Virus record (IMG/VR): IMGVR_UViG_3300027861_000157
Span: 1 to 27,917 of that record
Length of the DNA: 27,917 nt
Strand: one strand, 5' to 3'
From: a virus
The notes beneath the pieces were generated by a model. That model did no database searches. It was given only the letters and a program-made list of their open reading frames with translations, and had not been told where the DNA came from. The position numbers and the translations under genes are program-made. Below, in pieces: positions 1 to 8,752 of the stretch (its first letter is position 1; every line of letters starts with the position of its first letter).

Positions 1-150
1 TTGCTTCACAGATTCAAGACAAATAGCTTCCGTCTGATCTTTGACGTATTGAAGTGCGTATCCGTCTTGCTTCACAGCTTCAAGACAAATAGCTTCCGTC
101 TGATCTTTGACGTATTGAAGTGCGTCTCCGTCTTGCTTCACAGCTTCAAG
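1..150. repeat. 66-bp coding tandem repeat
   Basis: The unit starting ttgcttcacag repeats at positions 1, 67 and 133 (third copy partial, homologous to about 153). Copies differ by only a few bases (for example gattcaag/gcttcaag and gcgtatcc/gcgtctcc). Each unit encodes 22 residues on the minus strand. The array continues beyond the window. Confidence 0.9.
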
Positions 151-207
151 ACTCTCTACCTCTGTAAAATACTTGTAACTCTCGTTCTTCATCTTACGTA
201 AATTCAT
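1..207 (-). CDS. DUF4116-like repeat protein (5' part, runs off left edge)
   Basis: The reading frame opens at ATG 207-205, behind a strong Shine-Dalgarno (AAGGAGGA, about 213-221), and stays open to the window edge, giving 69 codons of a longer gene. After a short N-terminus (MNLRKMKNESYKYFTEVES) it consists of 22-residue repeats of the type LEAVKQDGDALQYVKDQTEA-IC. Two full copies and the start of a third are visible. This matches the DUF4116 repeat seen in phage and bacterial proteins; its function is unknown. The DNA repeat is 66 bp (units starting near 1, 67 and 133) and nearly identical between copies, so unit number may vary by slippage or recombination. It has its own promoter and leader hairpin, unlike the tail genes upstream. 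An open frame on the opposite strand is only a by-product of the repeat. Confidence 0.8.
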   Translation of the reverse strand, partial: MNLRKMKNESYKYFTEVESLEAVKQDGDALQYVKDQTEAICLEAVKQDGYALQYVKDQTEAICLESVKQ

Positions 208-221
208 TTCTGTTCCTCCTT

Positions 222-276
222 AAAAAGAGCAGACCGAACACTTGGAAGGAGGGCGGGAGGGTGTGTCCGATCTGCT
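222..276 (-). terminator. Intrinsic terminator / attenuator hairpin in leader of the repeat gene
   Basis: In the minus-strand RNA a 14-bp stem (276-263 with 241-228, including two G-U pairs) closes a C-rich 21-nt loop and is followed by C and five U (226-222). It lies between the promoter at 309-337 and the start codon at 207, so it could attenuate the repeat gene as well as end the tail transcript. The loop contains CCTCCTT (252-246), exactly complementary to the Shine-Dalgarno AAGGAGG (221-215). Confidence 0.75.
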
Positions 277-308
277 AAAGTTTGTTTTAAATACTCCATC
301 CACGAGTC

Positions 309-337
309 ATCATACACGCCAAAAGGGTGTATGTCAA
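309..337 (-). promoter_or_regulatory. Sigma70-type promoter for the DUF4116-like gene, with overlapping inverted repeat
   Basis: On the minus strand, -35 TTGACA (337-332), a 17-bp spacer and -10 TATGAT (314-309) are close to consensus. Transcription would start near 302. An inverted repeat ATACAC...GTGTAT lies between and overlaps the two boxes, so it could be an operator. Confidence 0.8.
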
Positions 338-367
338 AAACTATTTAGGATTTATTTGAAAAAAGAT

Positions 368-1195
368 TTAGTGGAACATACCGACGCGGTAATACTGTGA
401 TTCGTCTGGCAATAACCAAACACCAGATATAGCGGTTAGTGACAGTGTGCCGACCGTAGATGTTCCATCGCCGGAAAAGGATGCGCGTATCTGATTGAAA
501 CTATCACCTACGCCTGCAACTAATATCCTTCCAAGTCTAGGATTTCCACCTGCCGATATCTTATAGTTGCCGTTTATATATTGGTTATTGAGTTGTGATG
601 CACTATATAGCCCCTCTGTTCTACCGACAACAACATCATCAAGACCTAGCTCTATAGTAACACCGATAGTTTGAATATCGGTAAACCATGAAACATAAAG
701 AAAGCCACCATCTTTTAACGCAATATAGCTGTCGTTAGCAGTTAATGTTGTCTCGTCAATGTCAACCCATTCGCTAACGCTATCAATTACGAATCCACTT
801 ATATCATCAACTCGGTAATCTGTCTGTGCTGAAAGAAGAGTGGCTTTCGGTTGTGCAGAACTAAAAGGGCTAATGGACGCGTACCCCCCGGACGCGCTTA
901 GTACCTTAAAGCCTGTTTTCCCTTGCTCTCCATACCATTGACCGGATACAGTACCGAAATCATCACCATTGCTAGGGATTGTTCCGTTGTAGGTGATAGA
1001 TACCTTTCCGTCTTCTGGCTTTGTTCCTTCACCATTAGCGTCAATAGGTAACGCTGTAGGTATAATGCACAGTAAAGCCGCTGATAGACTATCTGCATTC
1101 GGCTTGTTAATCTGATAAACCCCGTCAATCTTGTCGGTGATATGTGCAAAAGACCATGCGGGGATAATCTCACCTGATACGTTCTTTATTTTCAT
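368..1195 (-). CDS. Hypothetical phage tail/baseplate protein, 275 aa
   Basis: Not recognised by family. It is the last gene of the tail operon: its ATG overlaps the stop of the upstream 594-aa gene (ATGA), and its stop is followed about 30 bp later by a new promoter. The sequence is rich in Gly, Ser and Thr with alternating hydrophobic residues, typical of beta-rich virion proteins, and has no signal peptide or membrane segment. N-terminal residues run MKIKNVSGEIIPAWSF. Position suggests a distal tail or fibre-associated structural protein; that is inference from context only. Confidence 0.6.
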   Translation of the reverse strand: MKIKNVSGEIIPAWSFAHITDKIDGVYQINKPNADSLSAALLCIIPTALPIDANGEGTKPEDGKVSITYNGTIPSNGDDFGTVSGQWYGEQGKTGFKVLSASGGYASISPFSSAQPKATLLSAQTDYRVDDISGFVIDSVSEWVDIDETTLTANDSYIALKDGGFLYVSWFTDIQTIGVTIELGLDDVVVGRTEGLYSASQLNNQYINGNYKISAGGNPRLGRILVAGVGDSFNQIRASFSGDGTSTVGTLSLTAISGVWLLPDESQYYRVGMFH

Positions 1196-2976
1196 TTGTG
1201 ATCCCTTGTGACGTAAGGTTCAGTCGTTTTATTCCATACCCTATCCTCAACTGCTTGCTGATTGTGAGCTTGTATTATCTGCGACTCTCTAAGTTTGCGA
1301 GGGTCAATGTACGGGCTTAATTGCTTACCAACACCTACCGCTGTAGTCGGTCCATTCTCGTTAATATTGAAAGTAACCTCTTCTATATTACCATTAGGGC
1401 TATAGTGACGAATACCAACGAAGAGCAGATCCTTGCCATCGCTAAAGCTACTAGCATAAGAAGGTACAAGCTCCTCTTTAATTCGGCTACTTGCTTCTAT
1501 GTCAGTTGGTATCTTATCAATAGTAGAGTTACCGGCATATTCCAACTTAGTTAAATCTACCCCCGAAAGAGCGTAGCGGCAAAGATTCCTAATGTACAAA
1601 TCATCCCGCCGTAAATGACCGTAGATGCCTTCGACTGGTTCATAATCAATTTTGTATATATCTTCGATAACAGCCTTTGTGCTCTCTGTCTTTGTGTATA
1701 CTTCAGCCTCAAAACAACAAACTAAACGAAGAGTCGCACCTATCATCTTTTCATCATCATCAATATCAAACACTCTCTCGCGGAATCGTATAACACCTTC
1801 CGTTTTATCAATGACATAATCTGGTAGAGCCTCGGTATCAGACGTTGACTGGTTAGCATCCTTGTCTTGGAAGTAAGTATCTGTCTTGAATTCCCCCTTG
1901 ACGTATCCTTTTGCGAACTTCCTCTCACCGTTAACTAGCTGGAAGTCCTCGCATAGAATATCACTCCAAAGGCTTACCACGTCCTCGCGGTTGTAAACAG
2001 TATCGCCTATATTGAATGTATCAGGAAGTCGATAAGTCTTGAAAACGTAATCAGTTGATAGCTTTTTATACGTCTCCACCCAATCAGGGTTAGATAGTAC
2101 CCCCGTCACTTCGTAATCTTCGCAACCCGCATACCATCCGTCAGGTGGTCGATATGCGATAATACCACTATCGTCAGAAGTGGGGTACCAGTTTGTAGTT
2201 TCATCCGTATCGCGCTGGAATATCCAAGCAGGACAAACGGATACTAAATCCAGTTCAACTTGATATATATTGCGACCACCCACAAACTGTGAGAATTCCG
2301 GTACTATCTTACCTGAACGCGATAGCTTGTATGTTTTCGCAGTATCTTTGATTTCTTTATCTGTAGGAATCGCGCCTGTAGAGTCAAGCTGAATCCGGCA
2401 ATTAGCAAGAACACCATCTACAAGCGTAGGTGAAATAACATACCCGTAGTTAGCGCATAACGACTGAAGCTCATACGAAGGGCTAGACGCTACCCAGTTG
2501 ACATAAGGATAGATATCGGGACCCGGTAAACCATCCTCTCCTAAGTCTTCACCCGCGTCATTTTGCCAAACACCCGGCACGTCAAGCAATGAAACCAACA
2601 CCCCGAAAAGCTGAAATAAAGACTTCTTTTCGCCTACCTTATTACCGCCTGAATCCACACGATTATATTCACCTGTAATAGTTTGAGCGTAACGCCACTT
2701 CCATCGCCAATCCATTACGTTCACTCTTAATGGCGAACCGCCACTAGCCATAGTATCGGCTGTGAAATCATTCCCCCTACAATCCGGTATTGTAATTGTG
2801 TTTTCACCGTCTGACATAATAAGCGAACCTGAATAAGGAAGGCTTTTACGTGTCTCTGTCTCGCTACCGGAACTCCAAGCAATGCCCAAAGAGTGCATAT
2901 CCGGGTCAACGCCATTAGTGAGAGAAACACTAGCGTCTCGTATGTCTTCATATCCGTCAAAACTAACACTACTCAT
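1192..2976 (-). CDS. Tail/baseplate hub-like protein, 594 aa
   Basis: I place the start at ATG 2976 (MSSVSFDGYEDIRD), which overlaps the TAG stop of the upstream gene. An upstream in-frame start near 3018 would overlap that gene further and has no better ribosome site. The N-terminal part has the look of phage tail hub proteins (motif VNVMDWRWKWRYAQTITGEYN-like, residues about 90-110), followed by mixed segments with many aromatic and acidic residues. It sits late in the tail operon, after the fibre genes. The role as a hub or tail-tip component is inferred from position and this local resemblance; no catalytic motif is evident. Confidence 0.6.
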   Translation of the reverse strand: MSSVSFDGYEDIRDASVSLTNGVDPDMHSLGIAWSSGSETETRKSLPYSGSLIMSDGENTITIPDCRGNDFTADTMASGGSPLRVNVMDWRWKWRYAQTITGEYNRVDSGGNKVGEKKSLFQLFGVLVSLLDVPGVWQNDAGEDLGEDGLPGPDIYPYVNWVASSPSYELQSLCANYGYVISPTLVDGVLANCRIQLDSTGAIPTDKEIKDTAKTYKLSRSGKIVPEFSQFVGGRNIYQVELDLVSVCPAWIFQRDTDETTNWYPTSDDSGIIAYRPPDGWYAGCEDYEVTGVLSNPDWVETYKKLSTDYVFKTYRLPDTFNIGDTVYNREDVVSLWSDILCEDFQLVNGERKFAKGYVKGEFKTDTYFQDKDANQSTSDTEALPDYVIDKTEGVIRFRERVFDIDDDEKMIGATLRLVCCFEAEVYTKTESTKAVIEDIYKIDYEPVEGIYGHLRRDDLYIRNLCRYALSGVDLTKLEYAGNSTIDKIPTDIEASSRIKEELVPSYASSFSDGKDLLFVGIRHYSPNGNIEEVTFNINENGPTTAVGVGKQLSPYIDPRKLRESQIIQAHNQQAVEDRVWNKTTEPYVTRDHK

Positions 2977-3811
2977 TAGACATACCCCACTGGATATCTG
3001 GACCCGAAATAGCACCACCCGGATAGTCTAGAAGCAACTCGGATACCTCGCCTTTGTTCTCGCTTGAATCTCTAGCACACACAGCCACGTATTTAGCCTC
3101 TGCTTGCGCGTAGCGGTACATATGGCACACTCCAGCACCCTTGGCATCCTGCGTAGCGTCTGGCGTCCCTGACGTGCTTACAGGGCTTGTATCTGAAAAC
3201 CATAGGGCGAAGTCGTGAGGGTCACTAGCTCCATACGTTTCGACCCAGTTCCAGTATATGTCTCTCCCACGCTTTGTCAAGTCCTCTGCCCATAATCTTC
3301 TAACGGGAACGGGGATAGGAGCGACCACATCACCACCGGATATCTCTACACGCAAAACCCTAGCTGTACGACAATCATCCCAGTAGTTACCCCACGGACG
3401 CGCTTCTACGTCATAAATACCATCTGAAACACTTGCTGCTAGTGTCGTATACCCTGACTGAATAAATCCTAGTTGCGTTATGGTTCCTGTAGATACATCT
3501 CTCGCGTAAAGCATCCATCCCTTATCTACAAACGCATTACTTACAGACACATCTCTACTCTGAACGGTTGACGCTATATCGAATACAGATAAATCGCTAC
3601 CCCTGTACCTGAAATATATATTGAATTTAGAAGCGTCAGAGGATCGCATTATCTGGCTTACATCACATATGCTATTGTCTTGAGCCTGTGTATTTGCTCT
3701 AACATCATATACACTACAAGTGCTAGACAGTACCGTTGTTTGCCATACGGCATTATCGCCACTAGGAAACGTGCCGTTGTCACCGCTAGGAAAAGTAAGA
3801 TTAGTAACCAT
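2969..3811 (-). CDS. Hypothetical tail protein, 280 aa, N-terminal FPSGDN duplication
   Basis: Beta-rich, Ser/Asp/Val-rich protein between the assembly-type 97-aa gene and the hub-like gene. Residues 7-20 hold a short duplication (FPSGDN-GT-FPSGDN), visible in DNA as a repeated segment near 3750-3795. The C-terminal half has Fn3-like features (a segment LWFSDTSPVSTSGTPDATQ and a YVAVCARDSSENKGEVSE end resembling the last strands of an Fn3 domain). It ends in TAG and overlaps the next start. Probably a virion tail component; the exact role is unknown. Confidence 0.6.
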   Translation of the reverse strand: MVTNLTFPSGDNGTFPSGDNAVWQTTVLSSTCSVYDVRANTQAQDNSICDVSQIMRSSDASKFNIYFRYRGSDLSVFDIASTVQSRDVSVSNAFVDKGWMLYARDVSTGTITQLGFIQSGYTTLAASVSDGIYDVEARPWGNYWDDCRTARVLRVEISGGDVVAPIPVPVRRLWAEDLTKRGRDIYWNWVETYGASDPHDFALWFSDTSPVSTSGTPDATQDAKGAGVCHMYRYAQAEAKYVAVCARDSSENKGEVSELLLDYPGGAISGPDIQWGMSNE

Positions 3812-3813
3812 AT

Positions 3814-4107
3814 TTATCCTTTAGGATACTTAGCCTTAACAGCCTTAACCTTATCGAGCATTGAATCCATATCCACGCTATCACTGTCAAAGTATTTCCA
3901 TATCGCGTCAAGCTGATCGCCGATAGGTGGATATGCTGCTCGTCTCAAATCGTCTACGCACATGTCAATCTCTTCGTAAGGCAATACTACTCCACCGTTC
4001 GCTACCCATTTATCAAAATCGCACCGATCTGTATTCATTTTGTCGTTTGGTATTACAGCACCGTCACTTATTCTAATAATGCTATCGTCACCCGTTTGCT
4101 TATACAT
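3814..4107 (-). CDS. Small tail-fibre-associated/XkdW-like protein, 97 aa
   Basis: Begins MYKQTGDDSIIRISDGAVIP and ends with the pattern AAYPPIGDQLDAIWKYF followed by a helix ending VKAKYPKG. The combination of a ligand-like N-terminal segment, an AYPPIGDQLDAI-type motif and a terminal KAKYPK is common in small phage proteins encoded directly after tail fibre genes (XkdW and tail-assembly-like proteins). It lies directly downstream of the large fibre gene, which fits. Function as a fibre accessory or assembly factor is inferred from family and position. Confidence 0.65.
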   Translation of the reverse strand: MYKQTGDDSIIRISDGAVIPNDKMNTDRCDFDKWVANGGVVLPYEEIDMCVDDLRRAAYPPIGDQLDAIWKYFDSDSVDMDSMLDKVKAVKAKYPKG

Positions 4108-4117
4108 AAATTCCCCC

Positions 4118-7100
4118 TTAAAGATCTGAACTTGCAGTTATACCAAACTGCATAAAGCTTGTCGCACCCGTGATAGTATACTGCGCCTCAACCCCATCAT
4201 TGTTAGTGCCAGCAAGTACGGGGGTGTTTCCGTTGTTGAACGTGGTGTTATTGAAACCAACTGTAGGAACAGTACGCATGACCGCAGGAAAACTGAACCA
4301 CTCAAACGTATTCCCACTTGTTACTGTTGTTATTGGTCGCATAATCCACTGCTTCCCTCCGACGCTGCCGTCATTCTGAAAATAATACCTTTGACACTTT
4401 GATAAAACCGTTCCAGCATCTAATGTCTCGAAATCTGTTGCTATGCTTCCCGATTCGAGTTGAACAAGTGCTATCTTGAAGTTATTGGCAGTATTGTCTA
4501 GCCCGTTGACTTGGTTTGATGTTGCGTAATATGCTCCTGTCGTCCAATTGTCTGCCGTTGCTTGGAGTGACGTACCAGCACCTACGGTAAAATTAACCCT
4601 AAGTCCGATCCCTGTATCATAAAGCCACGTTGTTGAAGTGTCAACTGGTATCGTAATTTCTGCCTTTTCCCAAGCATTGGTAGTTGATTGTGTGTACTCA
4701 GAAACATATGATCTGTCTTGTGCGCTATTTAAAAGACTTATACAATACACACCCGTCTTTGTGTGCTTATGCCAGAATGATAAAGTTACATTGCGAGTAC
4801 CTGCTTTACCAAAACCAAACCTAGCTGTGTTTAAACCCTCCATTCGCTGCTCTACAAACATAGCCTCACCAGCTAGTAGACTTGCGTCCGCTGTAGTCAT
4901 GTCAACATGTAGGCACTGAGTAGTGTATGTTGTTGACTCGGCTGCTGTCGGTGCGTCTGCTGTTTTTATAACATCAGCCACCGCGACCGCACTGTAATTA
5001 TAGAAACGCCACATGTCGGCTGTTATGTCAAGTGTTGATGGTGCAGTGAAGCTTACCCCACGTTGCCAAGGGTTGGTCATAAAATCACCACCAATAATTG
5101 CGTTTTTTGCTAATCCTGCCCCACCGCCACCTAAAGCGGCATATTCAGCAGCAGTAAGATGATAGTATTCTTCCGCTGTGCCACCCTGCAAACCACCTAG
5201 CCCGTTATGCTCACTTGCTACACTTCCGGTAATTAATGTTTCCCAAGGGTAGATAATAGTAAACAAGTTTGTCTCTGATTTCTTAACGATAATCTTTGCA
5301 ATTAAAATACCAGTCTGAATCACCTCCGCTGGCATATTAGAAGGAATCTCAGCCTCTCTTGCCTCTGATTCAGTATAGCTTCCTTGACCATACACAACGT
5401 GAAGAGTCCCGCCGTTTGACAAGTACGCCCAATGAACGCCATATTGTTGACTTGCGAGAGTTGCAAGACCTGTGCCGTAGTCGTTATACTGTAAGTTATC
5501 AATAGTCGTAGAGGAAGTTGCCTGTTGCCAGTCTCCATCGTTATAGAAGTAATTGAATGTATCAGAGCCGGAAGTGTCAAGTGCCGCTGTCGTGAATCTC
5601 CAAAAGGCGAAATACAAAACACCCGCCGTGATAGCTAGCTTCCTATCTCCCGTCTCGGTAGTAATCATTCCATAGATTCTATCACGCCCGTACTTCTCAA
5701 ACAAACGGAATGCGCTTTTTGCGTCATAGTTTGCCAAGTTCAGAGGTACATTTGAAATATGCACAGTAGAGTTATGTCGATATACCGTTCCTACTGGGAT
5801 TTGATCCGTAAGGGTTACAGTTGATATGTCCGTTGTTACTGCTATAATGGGACTTCCGCCGTTGTAATTAAAGTAAATGTAGTTCATCATGTCATCTGTC
5901 AACTCTACATCGGTATCTCCTGCGTAGGTCACAGCAACAGGCATTGATAAATCACTATCGGTAGTTTTCATCTGTGCCGTGCCGCTTGCAACGTCAACCT
6001 TACCCGCGCCAGCGTCTGTTATTACAAAACCAGTTAAAAGAGTAGACGAATCCTTTGTAGGTATCCAGTCGTTAAGGGTCTGGTTTACAGTTTGTAAGTC
6101 AGTGTCAGTTATCGAAAGAGGTTTATTAGTGTCTACCCATGTGCTTGCGTCTGGCTCAATCGCCGAAGCAGGATGAGAACCGATAGCGGTACGATTGATA
6201 AGCGTTTGGTGATCTGTAGAGCTACCACCCACAACCTGTGCGCCGGGCATTCCTCTGTAATCCGTAACTGCTTCAATACGACAATCGCCCGTAGTTCCTG
6301 TGTACGTTGATCGGCAACGGAAAGTAACTCGGAAAAGCGGCACCTGTTCAGGAGCAATCGCCGAAGGAAGAGACAAATCCCCAGGTTCCTCTACTTGTGC
6401 GCCAGATAAAGACAGATATGTATTTTGTCCTTGGAATATGACGTTCTGGCGTGTGTTCTTGCGAGTCCAAGAAAACACAAACATATTCACGTAAGTATTG
6501 TTTGCAAGTTCCGTCTGACCCCATGTACCACCTGAAAGCTCATTATAGTCAAGATATGTTCCTGTAGTCTTGAATGGGTTAGTCGCAGCATCATCCCAAT
6601 CTAAACGGTTTACAGAATCTAAACCAGCGCGATACGCAATCGTGTACGTACCACTAGCAAGAGAGTCAATTAGCTTCTCAATATCTTCGTCGTACATCCC
6701 ACCTGAAGATACAGAGAAATTTACAGAATCATCATTAGTGCTGTCTTCTAAAATGTAATCAGATAACGAACACCCAAGAGGAGAGGTCACTAGCTTCGCA
6801 CCTACCGTTTCGTGCATATTCTCATGAAGTCTTGCAGTGAATTCCTGCGAGTGTCTTTCCTCAAACTCAATAGCTTTAGCCGACGCTTGATCTGTGTTAT
6901 AGTAAACACGACCTACGATAGCATTAGTGCATATATCCGCGCTAGTTGCCACGGTAGCAGTGGTAGAACCGGAGGCATAGTAAACCCAATACTGTCCCGT
7001 TACATCCGCATGAGCCGCCGTAGTCTCGCTACTAGCTGAAGAGTTCACACCGTTCACAGCTACATCGGTAGTAGATGTAATCGTAAACTGTCTTGTTACC

Positions 7101-7231
7101 GCGCTATAGACAATCGAATACGCCGTAGGGTCTGCTAAACCATGCGCTGTAACATTATCAATATGACCTGTTGCGCCAGCGTCTTCGGTTACGTTTGTCC
7201 CCGCTCCGTCAACTAATGATCTATCTGCCAT
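4118..7231 (-). CDS. Large tail fibre / receptor-binding protein, 1037 aa
   Basis: Largest gene in the window, placed after the tail and baseplate genes. It is rich in Thr, Ser, Gly and Asn without transmembrane segments. The N-terminal third carries many short beta repeats and the segment EFEERHSQEFTARLHENMHE. From about residue 710 there is a recognisable C-terminal module beginning NAIIGGDFMTNPWQRG, followed by ADMWRFY, NVTLSFWHKH, FKIALVQLESG and ATDFE. This pattern is typical of carbohydrate-binding-like domains at the ends of phage tail fibres. It probably binds the host surface. No catalytic residues or chaperone domain were recognised. Confidence 0.8.
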   Translation of the reverse strand: MADRSLVDGAGTNVTEDAGATGHIDNVTAHGLADPTAYSIVYSAVTRQFTITSTTDVAVNGVNSSASSETTAAHADVTGQYWVYYASGSTTATVATSADICTNAIVGRVYYNTDQASAKAIEFEERHSQEFTARLHENMHETVGAKLVTSPLGCSLSDYILEDSTNDDSVNFSVSSGGMYDEDIEKLIDSLASGTYTIAYRAGLDSVNRLDWDDAATNPFKTTGTYLDYNELSGGTWGQTELANNTYVNMFVFSWTRKNTRQNVIFQGQNTYLSLSGAQVEEPGDLSLPSAIAPEQVPLFRVTFRCRSTYTGTTGDCRIEAVTDYRGMPGAQVVGGSSTDHQTLINRTAIGSHPASAIEPDASTWVDTNKPLSITDTDLQTVNQTLNDWIPTKDSSTLLTGFVITDAGAGKVDVASGTAQMKTTDSDLSMPVAVTYAGDTDVELTDDMMNYIYFNYNGGSPIIAVTTDISTVTLTDQIPVGTVYRHNSTVHISNVPLNLANYDAKSAFRLFEKYGRDRIYGMITTETGDRKLAITAGVLYFAFWRFTTAALDTSGSDTFNYFYNDGDWQQATSSTTIDNLQYNDYGTGLATLASQQYGVHWAYLSNGGTLHVVYGQGSYTESEAREAEIPSNMPAEVIQTGILIAKIIVKKSETNLFTIIYPWETLITGSVASEHNGLGGLQGGTAEEYYHLTAAEYAALGGGGAGLAKNAIIGGDFMTNPWQRGVSFTAPSTLDITADMWRFYNYSAVAVADVIKTADAPTAAESTTYTTQCLHVDMTTADASLLAGEAMFVEQRMEGLNTARFGFGKAGTRNVTLSFWHKHTKTGVYCISLLNSAQDRSYVSEYTQSTTNAWEKAEITIPVDTSTTWLYDTGIGLRVNFTVGAGTSLQATADNWTTGAYYATSNQVNGLDNTANNFKIALVQLESGSIATDFETLDAGTVLSKCQRYYFQNDGSVGGKQWIMRPITTVTSGNTFEWFSFPAVMRTVPTVGFNNTTFNNGNTPVLAGTNNDGVEAQYTITGATSFMQFGITASSDL

Positions 7232-7234
7232 TTT

Positions 7235-8749
7235 CTAGCTCCAAAAAGAGTTAATAGAAGAGTCCACATCTGAACGCGCCCTAGCATCTGATACAATCCA
7301 CTCTCTACGCCAGATACCGTATATCGAACCCGCCGCCAACTCTGTAAGCGGTAAAGCATCCGTAGTAGAAGGGTAATCCGTAAATGTCACGTTTTCAGGT
7401 GCCGTGTAAACAGTCGAAGGGTTTTCAAATTGGTCTGTAGAAGGAGCATCCGCGCCTAAGTCAACATCACTCATAGGCTCAATCGAATCCGCTGGACTCC
7501 ATGACACAGCCGTATACCCCCTCATGCCAAGAGCGGAATCACCATCGGCAACAGCATAGGTAGAACTCGATACTTGAATATTATTACCGTCTCCGAAATC
7601 ACCATCTACAGCTTTAAGAATCATATCACCAGCTGCATCGTTGCCGCCCCACGTTCCCGAAGTTACCACGATTTGATCTACAACAGCCGTTGCCCCGCTT
7701 GTCTCATCTTCAATAGTCGCACCCTTGACGATTTCTGTAGTGCCACCGTCAAACGAAAGCGTAGCCCATTCAACAGCTTGACTGTAAAAGCTATTAGCTG
7801 AACGGTACTTGATATAGCGACAGTCACCCGCGCCACCGTTTACGGTTGTATTCTTAACCCATAATCCGCGTGAATCCCAATCACTAGCGTCTGTAGCGAC
7901 GAAAGAACCCGCCGCCGTAGTCAACCCACCACTTGCCATAGTCGTTGCGGTTCCCGCTGGCTTATTGGTATACGCTTCAAGACCTACCATTGAGTCTGTG
8001 CTGTCGGTATTCTTGACAACTTCAAGCATATATCGTGTATATCCATCACCGTCAATCGCAGTTTCGTACCCTTCGTAATCCGGTGTCAATGTTCTTTCTG
8101 GTTTAGCTAAAATGAATTCGTCAGTTTGATTGTCACCGGGTAAAGAACCCGCAACTACATCAACTTGAATCCATCCATTAAATGTATCGTCTGTGATAAT
8201 ACCCGCCGATACATCGCCAGATACATCAAGCCCGGGTCCGTAATTATCCGCGCCGACTTTAATATATAATTCATCCTGTGAGAAATCATAGAACACAGAC
8301 ATGGTGCCAATGTCGAGTTGCTGGGATGCCTTAGTAATCGTCAACCCTGTAACATTGGTTCCGGTGGTGCTAATCAATTCAGGTAATGACCCATTCATTG
8401 ACAACCCGTAAAGCTCAGTATCGCCTCTGTAGTTGCCGCCGATAAACATCTTGTAGGTATCACCCGACACAGGCACACCCGGAAGGGATCGCGCAAGAGT
8501 CAACGTATCACTTGACGCTGTGAAGTCTTTTACATGGAAGAATTGACCACGTAAAGCAGCCGTAGTGGTGTCACCCTCAAACCTACCTACTGCACCATTC
8601 CAGTAATCATCCGCTTGCGTCAACGCGGCATCAACGATAGTCGTTGCAGTACCGCTATCGGCTGTCTGCTCTGTGATCGTGCCTCCATCTGCAACTAAAT
8701 ACTTTGAAGCGAAATAGTATCTAAGTTTATCCGCTGTCGGTGTTCCCAT
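7235..8749 (-). CDS. Virion tail protein (fibre/baseplate-like), 504 aa
   Basis: Acidic protein rich in Gly, Thr, Asp and Ala that ends in TAG just before the large fibre gene. Residues about 340-385 hold a segment (ATIEDETSGATAVVDQIV, then GTWGGNDAAGDMIL) of the kind repeated in phage fibre and capsid-associated proteins. The C-terminus has PENVTFTDYPSTTDALPLTE and an aromatic IYGIWRREWIV stretch. No enzyme motif is seen. Position between the small Fn3-like protein and the fibre suggests a tail-tip or fibre-base protein. Confidence 0.65.
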   Translation of the reverse strand: MGTPTADKLRYYFASKYLVADGGTITEQTADSGTATTIVDAALTQADDYWNGAVGRFEGDTTTAALRGQFFHVKDFTASSDTLTLARSLPGVPVSGDTYKMFIGGNYRGDTELYGLSMNGSLPELISTTGTNVTGLTITKASQQLDIGTMSVFYDFSQDELYIKVGADNYGPGLDVSGDVSAGIITDDTFNGWIQVDVVAGSLPGDNQTDEFILAKPERTLTPDYEGYETAIDGDGYTRYMLEVVKNTDSTDSMVGLEAYTNKPAGTATTMASGGLTTAAGSFVATDASDWDSRGLWVKNTTVNGGAGDCRYIKYRSANSFYSQAVEWATLSFDGGTTEIVKGATIEDETSGATAVVDQIVVTSGTWGGNDAAGDMILKAVDGDFGDGNNIQVSSSTYAVADGDSALGMRGYTAVSWSPADSIEPMSDVDLGADAPSTDQFENPSTVYTAPENVTFTDYPSTTDALPLTELAAGSIYGIWRREWIVSDARARSDVDSSINSFWS

Positions 8750-8752
8750 TAT

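Noticed and set aside
1-150. CRISPR-like repeat array
   Set aside because: The 66-bp units are directly adjacent without spacers and keep a coding frame of 22 residues.
1-201. Plus-strand open frame with three similar units
   Set aside because: It is the complement of a better gene: the minus strand has a strong ribosome site, a promoter and DUF4116-like repeats, while the plus frame has none of these.
2977-3018. Longer N-terminus for the 594-aa hub-like protein
   Set aside because: It overlaps the 3' end of the preceding gene in another frame; ATG 2976 gives the usual short overlap.
4118-7231. Diversity-generating retroelement acting on the tail fibre
   Set aside because: No reverse transcriptase or template repeat was seen in the window, and no adenine-variable C-terminal repeat pair was found by eye.
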